Virus record (IMG/VR): IMGVR_UViG_3300042691_034842
Span: 1 to 49,207 of that record
Reading direction: 5' to 3' (one strand)
Source: a virus
DNA length: 49,207 nt
Below the pieces are notes generated by a model. It saw only the letters and a program-made list of their open reading frames with translations. It was not told the DNA's origin and ran no database searches. Positions 1 through 8,041 of the stretch are shown here, piece by piece (positions within the stretch are counted from its first letter, which is position 1; each line of letters opens with the position of its first letter). The position numbers and the translations under genes were made by a program.

Positions 1-157
1 CTAACATTATAATACGTTCATATTCAGTTATCAATTTACTAACTTGTTGTTTAGTAGATCCTCCTCTGAGAATAAGGGCATCAGATATATTATGGTATAT
101 CTGACATAAAAAATCAGTGCTACTGTCATTTGGGTGTATAACTAAATTAGTATTCAT
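1..157 (-). CDS. Unknown protein, truncated by window edge
   Basis: An open frame starts with ATG at 157 and runs off the window, giving about 52 residues beginning MNTNLVIHPNDSSTDFL. Its ATG overlaps the TGA of the gene upstream (ATGA), a common phage arrangement for coupled translation. I do not recognise the family. The open frame and the tight junction support a real gene. Confidence 0.6.
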   Translation of the reverse strand, partial: MNTNLVIHPNDSSTDFLCQIYHNISDALILRGGSTKQQVSKLITEYERIIML

Positions 158-414
158 ATATCTTCATCTTCATATTTACTTGATTTAAATGAATCTTCGT
201 TTAGTTGAGTATTAATTTCATTTAATACTTCATCTTCTGCTGATTCAATCCAATCACTGATTAAGTCAAACATACCTTTTTCATCACCATTAAGGTAATG
301 GTTCATAAGATGTTCTGCTGATTCTTGAGAATATCTAACTAAATCGTAAGCAACTTGTGCTTTGATATTTTCAATCTGCTCCTTATTAAGTAAGCGAAAT
401 TGATTTCTGCTCAT
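154..414 (-). CDS. Small acidic unknown protein
   Basis: An 86-residue product, largely helical in appearance, with an acidic C-terminus (KYEDEDI). I recognise no domain. It is the first gene after the terminator hairpin at 442-463 and is preceded by an AT-rich box, so it probably opens a new transcript that continues into the truncated gene overlapping its stop codon. Confidence 0.7.
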   Translation of the reverse strand: MSRNQFRLLNKEQIENIKAQVAYDLVRYSQESAEHLMNHYLNGDEKGMFDLISDWIESAEDEVLNEINTQLNEDSFKSSKYEDEDI

Positions 415-441
415 AACTTTTGTTTTATTTATATGAATATA

Positions 442-465
442 AGAAAGGGGCTTTGCCCCTTTACT
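442..465 (-). terminator. Intrinsic terminator after the AAA+ gene
   Basis: Read on the minus strand, AAAGGGGC and GCCCCTTT pair around an AAA loop, starting directly at the stop codon of the AAA+ gene. The following tract (CTTATATT) is only weakly T-rich. It separates the ATPase gene from the next small genes. Confidence 0.75.
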
Positions 466-1505
466 TAAAACGCATACCCGTAATGGTATTGTTTTATCTC
501 TTCGACTTTATACGTACTAATTACGTATTTCCCATCCTCACCCAATTTAATACCTCTTTCCCATACTTTAACCTGTACTGTATTTTCATCTATAACCCCA
601 ACTATTTCCCCTAAATCACTTCCATTTACATAAAAATCATTTCCATTATCAACATGACTTTGATTAAATTTTATTGGACTTATTTTAACATTATTTGTTA
701 ATTCAGGTTCTTTTTGACCTGGAGTTGTTTTATATATATTAAATCTAGGATCTAATATTCGAATATTGAATATATCTTTGAATAGTTTAGGATCCTCATT
801 ATGAATATTAACCTCATCTATTATTGCCTTAACAATATCAACTGTAATTGTTTCTAATTGTAAAATAAATTCAATTATTGATAGTCTATGTTCTAAATAT
901 ATTAGTTTATCATCTATAATTTCTTTAATTGCTTCAAGTGGTAAATTTCCATATGTTTTTAAATAACGAAGACGACCCGGTCTTTGAATCATATTTGAAT
1001 TTAAATATAATTCATTTGTAGTTAATAAGAATACTCTACGAAAACCATTATCCAATACACCATCCATAACTGTTAATATAGAATGATCTTTTTCATTGTA
1101 CATTTTTTCATATTCATCAACAAATACTATTACATTTTGTTGAATATTATTAATAAAATTTGAAGTATTATCATATCGAGTATGAATAACAATTACAGGC
1201 AAATTTAATTTGTTACATATTTGCTTTGCAGTAACTGTTTTACCAGTACCTTTAATACCATTAAGCAAAATACCTAAATTAGATGTTGTATTATTATAAG
1301 TTTTTTCTACACGATCAATGAAATCAGTTTCAATACCATATACTTTATAGGGAAAATCAAATTTATCAAGTATTTGAGATAAATACAATTCACCTGTTCT
1401 TTCATCTATTTCTAATTTATAAACTAATGGTTTTAGCTTTTCTACATTTTGAGATACTTCTCTAATAAAGAAATTGTTTGTTGACTGTTGCCATTGATTT
1501 TTCAT
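465..1505 (-). CDS. AAA+ ATPase
   Basis: A 346-residue ATPase. Walker A is GIKGTGKT at residues 83-90 and Walker B is VIVFVDEYEK at 125-134. A sensor-like TTNE lies near 162-165 and an RPGR arginine pair at 175-178, as in AAA proteins of the FtsH/proteasome/BCS1 type. The last 60 residues (VNGSDLGEIVGVIDENTVQV) look like a small beta-rich domain. It probably remodels a protein or nucleic-acid complex, but the target cannot be read from sequence. It has its own promoter-like element at 1523-1547 and ends at a hairpin terminator. No protease domain is fused. Confidence 0.85.
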   Translation of the reverse strand: MKNQWQQSTNNFFIREVSQNVEKLKPLVYKLEIDERTGELYLSQILDKFDFPYKVYGIETDFIDRVEKTYNNTTSNLGILLNGIKGTGKTVTAKQICNKLNLPVIVIHTRYDNTSNFINNIQQNVIVFVDEYEKMYNEKDHSILTVMDGVLDNGFRRVFLLTTNELYLNSNMIQRPGRLRYLKTYGNLPLEAIKEIIDDKLIYLEHRLSIIEFILQLETITVDIVKAIIDEVNIHNEDPKLFKDIFNIRILDPRFNIYKTTPGQKEPELTNNVKISPIKFNQSHVDNGNDFYVNGSDLGEIVGVIDENTVQVKVWERGIKLGEDGKYVISTYKVEEIKQYHYGYAF

Positions 1506-1522
1506 AACCTTATTTTTTATTT

Positions 1523-1547
1523 TAAATATAAGACTAGAATTTTGCCC
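1523..1547 (-). promoter_or_regulatory. Promoter-like element, AAA+ gene
   Basis: Minus strand AGG-GCAAAAT-N8-TATATTT, about 18 nt before the ATPase ATG. It belongs to the nine-member family described in the findings. The TTG position is AGG here, so this is a weaker match. Confidence 0.5.
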
Positions 1548-1714
1548 TATTTAATCCACTCTTCTGCTCCTAATTTCATAGCTTGAGATGGAGATAAACT
1601 ACTGTCTTCTCGCATATAAAGTAAAGCAGTGTAAATTAATTCTGCTTCTAAACCATATTCAGCGGCTTCTTCTATAAAATTATTTATAGCTTTTAATTCG
1701 TCCTGTCTACCCAT
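1547..1714 (-). CDS. Small helical protein, 55 aa
   Basis: A 55-residue frame starts MGRQDELKAINNFIEEAAEY and ends in EEWIK followed by TAG. It is entirely helical and acidic in appearance. Its composition matches neighbouring phage genes and it fills the gap between the AAA+ gene and the next gene. I recall similar small proteins ending in a region like SPxQAMxxGxxEW in other phages, with no known function. Its stop codon falls at the promoter-like element of the ATPase gene. Confidence 0.75.
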   Translation of the reverse strand: MGRQDELKAINNFIEEAAEYGLEAELIYTALLYMREDSSLSPSQAMKLGAEEWIK

Positions 1715-1741
1715 GTTATTATTTTAATATAAATATAGATA

Positions 1742-2035
1742 TTATTTCCAAAACACCCACCAAGGATTTTTAGGTTTATCTTCTACTTTAAATGGGCTTG
1801 TATTGTCATAGCATTTTACTACTCCACCATATCTAGCATTCATCATTTGAATAAATATCTGATGATGTTCAGGTGGTATCCTTCCAAAATCTGCTTTAAT
1901 TTTAACATCTAAAACTTCAACTTTACCTTTATCAGTAAATAATTTTAGTTGTTCATGCATTTCAACTACAGTTGATGATTTAACAGTTAAACGATGATCT
2001 CCATCTACTGCAACCCAGGGTTCATTCATATTCAT
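1742..2035 (-). CDS. Unknown protein ending in WWVFWK
   Basis: A 97-residue product. It is distinctive for its aromatic, basic C-terminus (KPKNPWWVFWK), which resembles the end of the 76-residue protein at 6405-6635 (KKPWYKFW). The shared tail may be a short targeting or binding peptide, but that is inference. Start overlaps the upstream gene by 14 nt; a second in-frame ATG two codons later is equally possible. Confidence 0.7.
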   Translation of the reverse strand: MNMNEPWVAVDGDHRLTVKSSTVVEMHEQLKLFTDKGKVEVLDVKIKADFGRIPPEHHQIFIQMMNARYGGVVKCYDNTSPFKVEDKPKNPWWVFWK

Positions 2036-2306
2036 TTTTTATTGAAAGTCCATAACCTATACTAAACCAACTAAATTCTAATTCTGCTTGTTGGCGATTA
2101 AATTTATAAACATTTTGTATTTGTTTAATACTATATTCTTTCCATTTTTCATATTGATCCTTAGTTAATTTATTATTTCGAAACCAATCAGGATCATCTT
2201 TAATTTCATCCCAAGTCTTCCCCACATAAGAAAGTTGATTATTGAGTAAGTGAATTGCTATGTTATTTTCATTAAGTTTTGATCGGCGTTGTAACAGACG
2301 TTTCAT
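2022..2306 (-). CDS. Unknown small protein, 94 aa
   Basis: 94 residues, basic N-terminus (MKRLLQRRSK) and several Trp and Tyr residues (DDPDWFRNN, KWKEYS). No recognised family. It overlaps the following gene by 14 nt, so the two are likely co-translated. Confidence 0.65.
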   Translation of the reverse strand: MKRLLQRRSKLNENNIAIHLLNNQLSYVGKTWDEIKDDPDWFRNNKLTKDQYEKWKEYSIKQIQNVYKFNRQQAELEFSWFSIGYGLSIKNEYE

Positions 2307-2370
2307 GTAACAGTAATTTAGATACTCGTAAATATATGAACTATATTAAAAATATATAAATTTCGATTGA

Positions 2371-3465
2371 TTATTCATAGGAATCTCTATCTATATTAAC
2401 CACCTTAGGAAATCGTAAAGAACCATCAACTGTCTTTTCAAAATATTTAACAGTAGCTTTTCTACCTATTAATGAATCTTTAATATTCCATAACTCAGTT
2501 AAATATTCATGTGTACCATTTACTGCTGCATTAAATTCAATTCCTTCTTTAGTATTAAATATTAATGTACCTATCTTTCCACTTAAATTTCCAATCCCTT
2601 CAACATATCCTATAATAGTAAATTCATCATCAATAAACTGTTTTCGTTTTAATAAATATTTTGAACGTTTATTTTCATAAGATGAATTAGTTCTGATCAT
2701 TTGACCTTCATAACCTTTCACTAAATATTCTTTATATTTATTATTTAATTCTTCTTGACTATTGCATTTAGTAGTTTCTACTACAACACAACATTCAGGT
2801 AAAGATAAATTATATAAAACTGATTTTCTATTTAGAAATATATTATCTTCTGATGGGAAATCATATATATAATATTTAATAAAAGTTTTACTTAATTCTA
2901 AGTCAGCTGCTGTTGGTTTTGTTTTGCGAACGCAAGATATAATTGTATTAAAGTCAGCTACATCTTTTTCAGCAAATAATTCCCCATCTAATATCATATC
3001 ACCATTTTCTTCAAACAACGGTTTAAGCGATTCAAATATATGAGGCGCTGAAATAATAGGTTTACCATTTCGAGACCACATACCATCTGATCTGATTATA
3101 CATCTAACTCCATCGAGTTTTGGATCAGAAAGTAAGGGATATAGAATTTTATCCTTATAATCATTATAATCATGAGCTAACATTGGTTTAAAATATACAA
3201 GTGTATCTATATCATTTATATCTTCCCAATAACCTAATGCTTTACGTTTATCAAACATTGCTTGTGCTTCCGCATCAGCTTGTTCAGCGGGGTTTGTTTC
3301 GTTTTTCTTTCCAATATTTTTACCTTCACAACACGTCCATTCAGATGTTACTTTTTGTCCATCTAAGAATCCACTTACTGTTCTAAAACATTCATCCTTT
3401 ACTTCAACATACCATGTTGATACTTTACCTGTTACTGAGCGTTTGTACAATGTTGGCCAAATCAT
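2371..3465 (-). CDS. ATP-dependent DNA ligase
   Basis: Seals nicks in duplex DNA through an enzyme-AMP intermediate. Nucleotidyltransferase motifs are visible: motif I KLDGVR at 116-121 with the adenylated lysine K116, DGEL at 160-163, EGQMIR at 253-258 and motif V LLKRKQ at 271-276, followed by an OB-fold region. At 364 residues it is a compact viral-type ligase. The first 90 residues (WYVEVKDECFRTVSGF) look like the WGR-like extension I recall from other phage ligases. It probably joins Okazaki fragments alongside the clamp and polymerase encoded near the other end of the window. Confidence 0.93.
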   Translation of the reverse strand: MIWPTLYKRSVTGKVSTWYVEVKDECFRTVSGFLDGQKVTSEWTCCEGKNIGKKNETNPAEQADAEAQAMFDKRKALGYWEDINDIDTLVYFKPMLAHDYNDYKDKILYPLLSDPKLDGVRCIIRSDGMWSRNGKPIISAPHIFESLKPLFEENGDMILDGELFAEKDVADFNTIISCVRKTKPTAADLELSKTFIKYYIYDFPSEDNIFLNRKSVLYNLSLPECCVVVETTKCNSQEELNNKYKEYLVKGYEGQMIRTNSSYENKRSKYLLKRKQFIDDEFTIIGYVEGIGNLSGKIGTLIFNTKEGIEFNAAVNGTHEYLTELWNIKDSLIGRKATVKYFEKTVDGSLRFPKVVNIDRDSYE

Positions 3466-3482
3466 AATTTATATATTTAAAT

Positions 3483-3507
3483 AAATGTAAGAAGGGGATT
3501 TTGACAA
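3483..3507 (-). promoter_or_regulatory. Promoter-like element, DNA ligase
   Basis: Minus strand TTGTCAAAA, 9 nt, then TACATTT, some 18 nt before the ligase ATG. It is one of the best matches to the nine-site family. The TTG-to-TA spacing is 15 nt. Confidence 0.6.
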
Positions 3508-3516
3508 TCCCTAATG

Positions 3517-3717
3517 TTAGATATCAGGGACATGTTTATCTTTTTGCTTTTGTTTAAATTTAAGCCATTCAAGTTGATCATGTAAACTTGCTCCTCGTTG
3601 TGTTAATTCACTCCAAGATTCATCGTGTAGTGACTTTCGTTTATTTTTTTTCTTTAACGATTTGTCTACTCGTCTTGATGCTTTATCTTGGGCATCGTCT
3701 TTAGAAATAATTGGCAT
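3517..3717 (-). CDS. Small basic unknown protein
   Basis: 66 residues, strongly basic in the first half (RRVDKSLKKKNKRKS), then helical. No recognised domain. The basic stretch suggests contact with nucleic acid, which is inference only. It lies in a chain of short, closely spaced genes. Confidence 0.65.
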   Translation of the reverse strand: MPIISKDDAQDKASRRVDKSLKKKNKRKSLHDESWSELTQRGASLHDQLEWLKFKQKQKDKHVPDI

Positions 3718-3726
3718 TTATTTTAT

Positions 3727-3954
3727 TTAAAAATTAAAAAATTTATTCTTCCCAATATTAGCTGCTTTTCTTTCGCCTTCAGTCCTTGGTCTAGATTCAG
3801 GTCTAGTTGTTTGTTTTGGTTTACGTCCTCTTGGTTTGGATTGTATTTCTTCAGGATTATCCCATCTTTGATTACGTACTTTTTTTAAAAAATCCTCAAA
3901 CACTTTTTTATTATATTCAGGATCTTCTTTAGGATATACGGGTTTATTATTCAT
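3727..3954 (-). CDS. Small basic protein with AT-hook-like stretch
   Basis: I choose the ATG at 3954 (MNNKPVYPKEDPEYNKK, 75 aa) because it overlaps the stop codon of the gene upstream as ATGA. A longer frame to 3990 would overlap that gene by 40 nt. The C-terminal half is basic and low in complexity; KPRGRKPKQT resembles an AT-hook (core RGR flanked by P and K). A DNA-binding role is plausible but unproven. Confidence 0.7.
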   Translation of the reverse strand: MNNKPVYPKEDPEYNKKVFEDFLKKVRNQRWDNPEEIQSKPRGRKPKQTTRPESRPRTEGERKAANIGKNKFFNF

Positions 3955-4154
3955 GAAATATAATCTAAGATAAGTTCTTGGCCAAAACACATTTGCTGTA
4001 GTGTTCTAAATTTAGCTTCATCATCTAATGGTTTACATTCATTATAATCTTTACACCATACTAGTTCTCCACCATACATCATGCCACAAAAATATTCTAA
4101 ATTAGAGTTCATTACGATGAACCATTTACGCTTTGGTTGTTTCTTCCCTCTCAT
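3951..4154 (-). CDS. Unknown small protein, 67 aa
   Basis: 67 residues starting with a basic MRGKKQPKRKW; a later start at MNSNLEYFCG is possible. It overlaps the gene upstream by 29 nt and the gene downstream by 4 nt. No family recognised. Confidence 0.6.
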   Translation of the reverse strand: MRGKKQPKRKWFIVMNSNLEYFCGMMYGGELVWCKDYNECKPLDDEAKFRTLQQMCFGQELILDYIS

Positions 4155-4446
4155 ATTTTGAATCTGATATTTTTAATCCACAATATAAATCTATCCATCT
4201 CATTTCACGATCAGCTATGAATTTTTTATAACGATATTTTTTCATTATAAATTTAGTACCCCAATTTCGCCAATCCTCATTTTGAGATTCAGTCATAGTG
4301 TATTGTTGAAACCAATCATCAGTTCTACCCTCAACATCTTCAAATTTAAGAGGATGACCTGCTATTTCAAACATCTTATCAATTATTTCCTTTAATACTA
4401 GTTTATTTTTATCTGCTCGTTTCATCTGTAGAGTTTTCTGATTCAT
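4126..4446 (-). CDS. Unknown protein, about 100 aa
   Basis: The 106-residue form overlaps the gene upstream by 38 nt. An in-frame ATG at 4425 (MKRADKNKLVLKEI) would shorten the overlap to 17 nt and is perhaps the true start. The body is helical and rich in Trp, Arg and Glu (RTDDWFQQY, DWRNWGTKF). No recognised domain. Confidence 0.65.
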   Translation of the reverse strand: MNQKTLQMKRADKNKLVLKEIIDKMFEIAGHPLKFEDVEGRTDDWFQQYTMTESQNEDWRNWGTKFIMKKYRYKKFIADREMRWIDLYCGLKISDSKYEREETTKA

Positions 4447-5629
4447 CTTCTATAATACCCCTAGTGTATAATTCTGGTGGGGCAAATGGTGAATTATTAG
4501 CAATAACCCTATGACTATGAGTACGAATATCTGCAAGTTCTTGCATTCTTGCAATTTGTTCAGGAGTAAGAGAAAGATCTTCTGTAGTAAATGATGCTAA
4601 TTCTGGAGTCAATTGTGCTCTCAACTTGCGATGACGATCTATCATTTCATTATCCCGAGCAGTTGGATTTACATCATTAATGAATGTTGGTGCTGTTGCT
4701 AATGCTACTGTTAGATCATTTCCATGATATACCCCAGGTGAAATATAAATTGCATTATTATTTGCTGTTCCAGTAATCCCTATAGCTCCACTTACTGATA
4801 TGGAACCTGTTACAGCATGAAAAGATGATACGTTTTGGGGTTGGGGATCTGGAAATAATGATAAATTGGTAACTTTATTTTTATTTACTTCTTCTCTAAG
4901 GATACCAAGTATATGAAAAGATATATTTTCATTTTCAAGTGGTTCAAATCTTTTATCTTCCTCATTCCAAAACGAAAATTCATCTTTTTCAGTAGGATTT
5001 AGATTTTTAAAAACAGCAAATTTCAATCCTGTTTTTTTATTAATATTATAAATTAATATACCATTCCCGCTATATTTCATAAAATAATTTCCACTATCCA
5101 TTGTAGTACACCACTTAGTACCAGAACCATATTTTTTAGAAGCAAATAATGATAATGGTTTTAACATTAACCATTCTTCATCTTCATATATTTTAATAAT
5201 ATTTTTTTCTAATTCTTTACTCATTAATTTAATCTCAGCAAGATCTATAGCTTTGGTTAAATCTTCCCAAGTTTTATAAGAAGTAACATCTTTATTTTCA
5301 ATTAAATTTTGTTCATTTAATTCTATAAATTTAAAAAATATTTTAAAATTAGAAGGATGATTAATGTTAAAACCATATATAAAAAAACAGAATAATTTTT
5401 CTAATATTGGTGTTTCTAGAGTTTCCAAATAATTTGGATCTACTGTTGGAAGGGTCATTAATTGGCTTATTGTAAAACCTCTTTCATTTTTTGTGATAAA
5501 CTTATAATTATTTTTATTTAAATTAATATATAATTCAACATATTTACTAGGGCATAAAAGCTTTAGCATATCAATATCACTTAAAGCTAAATGTTTATGT
5601 TGTTTCTTTAGTTCATCTATTCTTGACAT
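4409..5629 (-). CDS. Unknown phage protein with YGSGTKWCTT motif
   Basis: 406 residues. The middle carries KKYGSGTKWCTT, then YFMKYSGNGILIYNI and KFAVFKN. I recall this order (a GTxWCT motif, then a 'G.L.Y.I' strand) from phage hypothetical and PcfJ-like proteins, but I know no activity for it. The last 130 residues are different in character: a Gly/Ala/Thr-rich segment (GSISVSGAIGITGT), then helices rich in Pro, Glu and Arg. The protein may therefore be a two-domain fusion. Confidence 0.75.
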   Translation of the reverse strand: MSRIDELKKQHKHLALSDIDMLKLLCPSKYVELYINLNKNNYKFITKNERGFTISQLMTLPTVDPNYLETLETPILEKLFCFFIYGFNINHPSNFKIFFKFIELNEQNLIENKDVTSYKTWEDLTKAIDLAEIKLMSKELEKNIIKIYEDEEWLMLKPLSLFASKKYGSGTKWCTTMDSGNYFMKYSGNGILIYNINKKTGLKFAVFKNLNPTEKDEFSFWNEEDKRFEPLENENISFHILGILREEVNKNKVTNLSLFPDPQPQNVSSFHAVTGSISVSGAIGITGTANNNAIYISPGVYHGNDLTVALATAPTFINDVNPTARDNEMIDRHRKLRAQLTPELASFTTEDLSLTPEQIARMQELADIRTHSHRVIANNSPFAPPELYTRGIIEDESENSTDETSR

Positions 5630-5638
5630 AACATTAAT

Positions 5639-6376
5639 TTATCTTGTTTTACCAACACTCAATTTACCATTATTAATAATTAAATATTCGCCTGTAGTTT
5701 CTTGACAATCTATAAGATAATATCTACCACCCATTGCTTTCATAGCACCATTAAGATCAAGTTTGTTAACCCCAGTATGACCCACTATTTGAATATAATC
5801 TTTCTTTAATGATTTATCATGTTTTTTATTAGAAACCATTAATGATCTAGGTCTAATCCAAATAGGAGTTTGAGTTATATTATCACCATAAGAATCAAAA
5901 CCATTAAAATCAAAAGCTTTAGGTTTATATTTAAACAGTTCATTTAAATCAGCTACAACATTTTCTTTAGACCAACCATTGGAACCAAACACTTCATCCA
6001 TGAATATTGGACTTACACCAGCGTGAGTAAATAAGAAATTATCAAAACTATAAGCCATTTGTAAATGGTATCTATTTTCTTCTATAATTTGAGTTATTGA
6101 TGGAGCTATTTTAGTTTGATAACCACTAGTACCATTATAACCAATTTCTGGGAAATAATGATAGTCATGGTTACCAATTAATAGTATAACTTCTTTACCT
6201 GATGTTTGTTTGTATTCAATAATTTCTTTAAAATTATGGATTTGTTCAACACCAGGAATATCAAATGAATCAAAGTAATCACCTACAAAGATGATTCTAT
6301 CAGCATCTCGTTCTTGATTTACTATTAATTTCCAGAGTGATCGACCATGTGTATCACCAATTACAATTGTTTTCAT
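5639..6376 (-). CDS. Calcineurin-like metallophosphoesterase
   Basis: A 245-residue phosphoesterase of the PPP/calcineurin-like fold. All metal-binding motifs are present: GDTHGR at 7-12, GDYFD at 32-36, GNHD at 68-71, THAG at 117-120 and GHT at 199-201. Known relatives include the lambda protein phosphatase and diadenosine tetraphosphatases; the substrate here cannot be decided. It has its own promoter-like element (6381-6405). Confidence 0.9.
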   Translation of the reverse strand: MKTIVIGDTHGRSLWKLIVNQERDADRIIFVGDYFDSFDIPGVEQIHNFKEIIEYKQTSGKEVILLIGNHDYHYFPEIGYNGTSGYQTKIAPSITQIIEENRYHLQMAYSFDNFLFTHAGVSPIFMDEVFGSNGWSKENVVADLNELFKYKPKAFDFNGFDSYGDNITQTPIWIRPRSLMVSNKKHDKSLKKDYIQIVGHTGVNKLDLNGAMKAMGGRYYLIDCQETTGEYLIINNGKLSVGKTR

Positions 6377-6380
6377 AACC

Positions 6381-6405
6381 TAAATTTAAGTATTAATTTT
6401 GACTT
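6381..6405 (-). promoter_or_regulatory. Promoter-like element, phosphoesterase gene
   Basis: Minus strand AAG-TCAAAAT-N7-TAAATTT ending just before the phosphoesterase ATG. Spacing is 14 nt and the first triplet deviates from TTG, so it is a weaker member of the family. Confidence 0.4.
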
Positions 6406-6635
6406 TACCAAAATTTATACCAAGGTTTCTTAGGGGATTTTTTAGGAAGGGGAAGTCTTAAAGGACGATTTAATAATAAATTAGCATGAGATTTTATTAG
6501 TTCCTTTTCTACTTTATTTAATTTTGTAGTATCAACATGAATTTGAACAGGGGCTTCAACACTACCCGCTGTTATTTGGGTAGTAATAACGTGGTATTCT
6601 TTTCCTTTTATTATTACTGTACGAATCATAACCAT
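6405..6635 (-). CDS. Unknown small protein ending in KKPWYKFW
   Basis: 76 residues. The N-terminal two thirds look beta-rich (RTVIIKGKEYHVITTQ), and the end is Pro/Lys-rich before PWYKFW. The tail matches the 97-residue protein at 1742-2035, suggesting a common partner. A second ATG (MIRTVIIKG) two codons later is a possible start. Confidence 0.7.
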   Translation of the reverse strand: MVMIRTVIIKGKEYHVITTQITAGSVEAPVQIHVDTTKLNKVEKELIKSHANLLLNRPLRLPLPKKSPKKPWYKFW

Positions 6636-6653
6636 AAATATATTAAATTTAGG

Positions 6654-7202
6654 TTATTTTTTCTTATTAAGATGAACTCCTATCCCTAAATTAAATGAAT
6701 TAAAAGAATCCCAACCAATTCTAATACATGATATATCACTTGAAAATTGAACCATAGCACCACCAATAAAATCATTATATCCTCTTTGTCTAGTATACCA
6801 CAGTTCATTTGATAGATTTCCTATGCCTTTACCATTTAAATATCTTGTTGTAACCCCCATTCCAAATTTCATTATCCATGCTATTCTAGGAGTAACTTTA
6901 TTACCAACCAGCATGTAAATAGAACCATTTTTAGCATAAAAATTTTCGTATACTGATGAATAATTTGTTATAAATCCTGTGTAGTCTTTTCCTTTATTTC
7001 CTTTATTAAAGAAAAATGAAACACCACCACCATAAATCATGTGTTTATCTTTACCTCTAGGCACCGTAAATTCAGCAAGTACACTATTTTTTGTACTTAA
7101 AGCTATTAATGCTGTTGCTGGATCTGATGTTTGGCTTTGTACTTTTGTAAGAGCAAATAATGTTACTAATGTAATTAGTATTTTGTTTTTTAATCCCACC
7201 AT
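6654..7202 (-). CDS. Exported protein, probable outer-membrane barrel-like
   Basis: 182 residues with a clear Sec signal peptide: basic start MVGLKNK, hydrophobic ILITLVTLFAL, and a signal-peptidase I site near VQSQ-T (about residue 24). The mature part has alternating hydrophobic and Gly/aromatic residues (GGGVSFFFNKGNKGKDY) and ends in basic residues, as in small outer-membrane or periplasmic proteins of Bacteroidota. A phage would use such a protein to change the host surface, for example to block superinfection; that is inference. No lipobox cysteine is present. It overlaps the upstream gene by 13 nt. Confidence 0.75.
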   Translation of the reverse strand: MVGLKNKILITLVTLFALTKVQSQTSDPATALIALSTKNSVLAEFTVPRGKDKHMIYGGGVSFFFNKGNKGKDYTGFITNYSSVYENFYAKNGSIYMLVGNKVTPRIAWIMKFGMGVTTRYLNGKGIGNLSNELWYTRQRGYNDFIGGAMVQFSSDISCIRIGWDSFNSFNLGIGVHLNKKK

Positions 7203-7699
7203 CTTGTAATGTTTTGTTCTAGTATTTTAAATAATAATTTATGTGCTCGTTTCTCATTTATATGACCCATATTCATAGCTATACCTTGCTTAGTATTTAT
7301 TTTGAATATATTTTTGTCTGATGATAATACCTGTTTGTATATAAGTGGATATTTTTTAAAATATTCATCAAATCGCTCTGATTTTAGTACTATATCTAAT
7401 TCATAGTAGTCTGGGTGTGTTTTAGATTCTATCCAATTATAATCAGATTCATGATAATCCATGCATTCTTCTGCATAGTATTCATTTTGAATTTTATCTA
7501 TTAAACGAACACATAACATCATTATTTCAGCGTCGCGTTTAGCAGATCTATGTCTATCATGATAACCAATATATTCTGCTTGGTTTTTTAGTTTAAATTT
7601 GAGTATTTCAAAAATATACCAGTCATCCCAATCTTGGTCCTTCCATATGATTGGAAACCAACGAATTAGATTTTTAATTCTTTTAAAAAATTGTTTCAT
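7190..7699 (-). CDS. Unknown phage protein, 169 aa
   Basis: 169 residues, rich in Trp, Tyr, Asp and Lys. The N-terminus (FKRIKNLIRWFPIIWKDQDWD) and the HDRHRSAKRDAEIM region resemble a hypothetical protein I recall from many tailed phages, of unknown function. It has a promoter-like element immediately upstream and is followed by the exported protein. Confidence 0.75.
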   Translation of the reverse strand: MKQFFKRIKNLIRWFPIIWKDQDWDDWYIFEILKFKLKNQAEYIGYHDRHRSAKRDAEIMMLCVRLIDKIQNEYYAEECMDYHESDYNWIESKTHPDYYELDIVLKSERFDEYFKKYPLIYKQVLSSDKNIFKINTKQGIAMNMGHINEKRAHKLLFKILEQNITRWWD

Positions 7700-7704
7700 A
7701 ACCT

Positions 7705-7730
7705 TAAATATATAATAAAGATTTTGACTA
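7705..7730 (-). promoter_or_regulatory. Promoter-like element overlapping a TAG stop
   Basis: Minus strand TAG-TCAAAAT-N8-TATATTT. Its first triplet is the stop codon of the membrane-protein gene upstream. TAG-to-TA spacing is 15 nt, and the ATG of the 169-residue protein follows about 6 nt later. Confidence 0.55.
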
Positions 7731-7979
7731 CTCTACAGAATCTGAATCTTTTTTACTATTAATCCATTTATCAATTGAACCTATACCAAAGCAGGCAATA
7801 GTTAATATTTTAAACGAATCAAAAATAAATTCATTTACAACTAAATTTTTTCCTAACGCACCAGTTACCATGTCAATGATAGCAAATATAACCATTATTA
7901 AGAATGACATAAACCCAATTACGGCTTTTTCGTTAATTGTATTTGAGTCATCGAACAAATTTTTAAAAAATTGTTTCAT
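7728..7979 (-). CDS. Small membrane protein, two TM segments
   Basis: 83 residues with two hydrophobic segments (roughly residues 19-41 and 54-69) and charged ends. The start MKQFFKNLFDD resembles that of the following 169-residue protein (MKQFFKRIKNL). Size and topology would allow a holin or other inner-membrane role, but no lysis enzyme is adjacent, so I leave the function open. Confidence 0.75.
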   Translation of the reverse strand: MKQFFKNLFDDSNTINEKAVIGFMSFLIMVIFAIIDMVTGALGKNLVVNEFIFDSFKILTIACFGIGSIDKWINSKKDSDSVE

Positions 7980-8015
7980 ATTATTGATTTTAGTGGTTCA
8001 TCAATAAATATGAAT

Positions 8016-8041
8016 AAAAAAAGCAACTAAACGTTGCTTTC
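8016..8041 (-). terminator. Intrinsic terminator
   Basis: Minus strand AAAGCAAC and GTTGCTTT pair around a short loop and run into TTTTTTT. The hairpin overlaps the last codons and TAG stop of the 107-residue gene. Confidence 0.85.
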
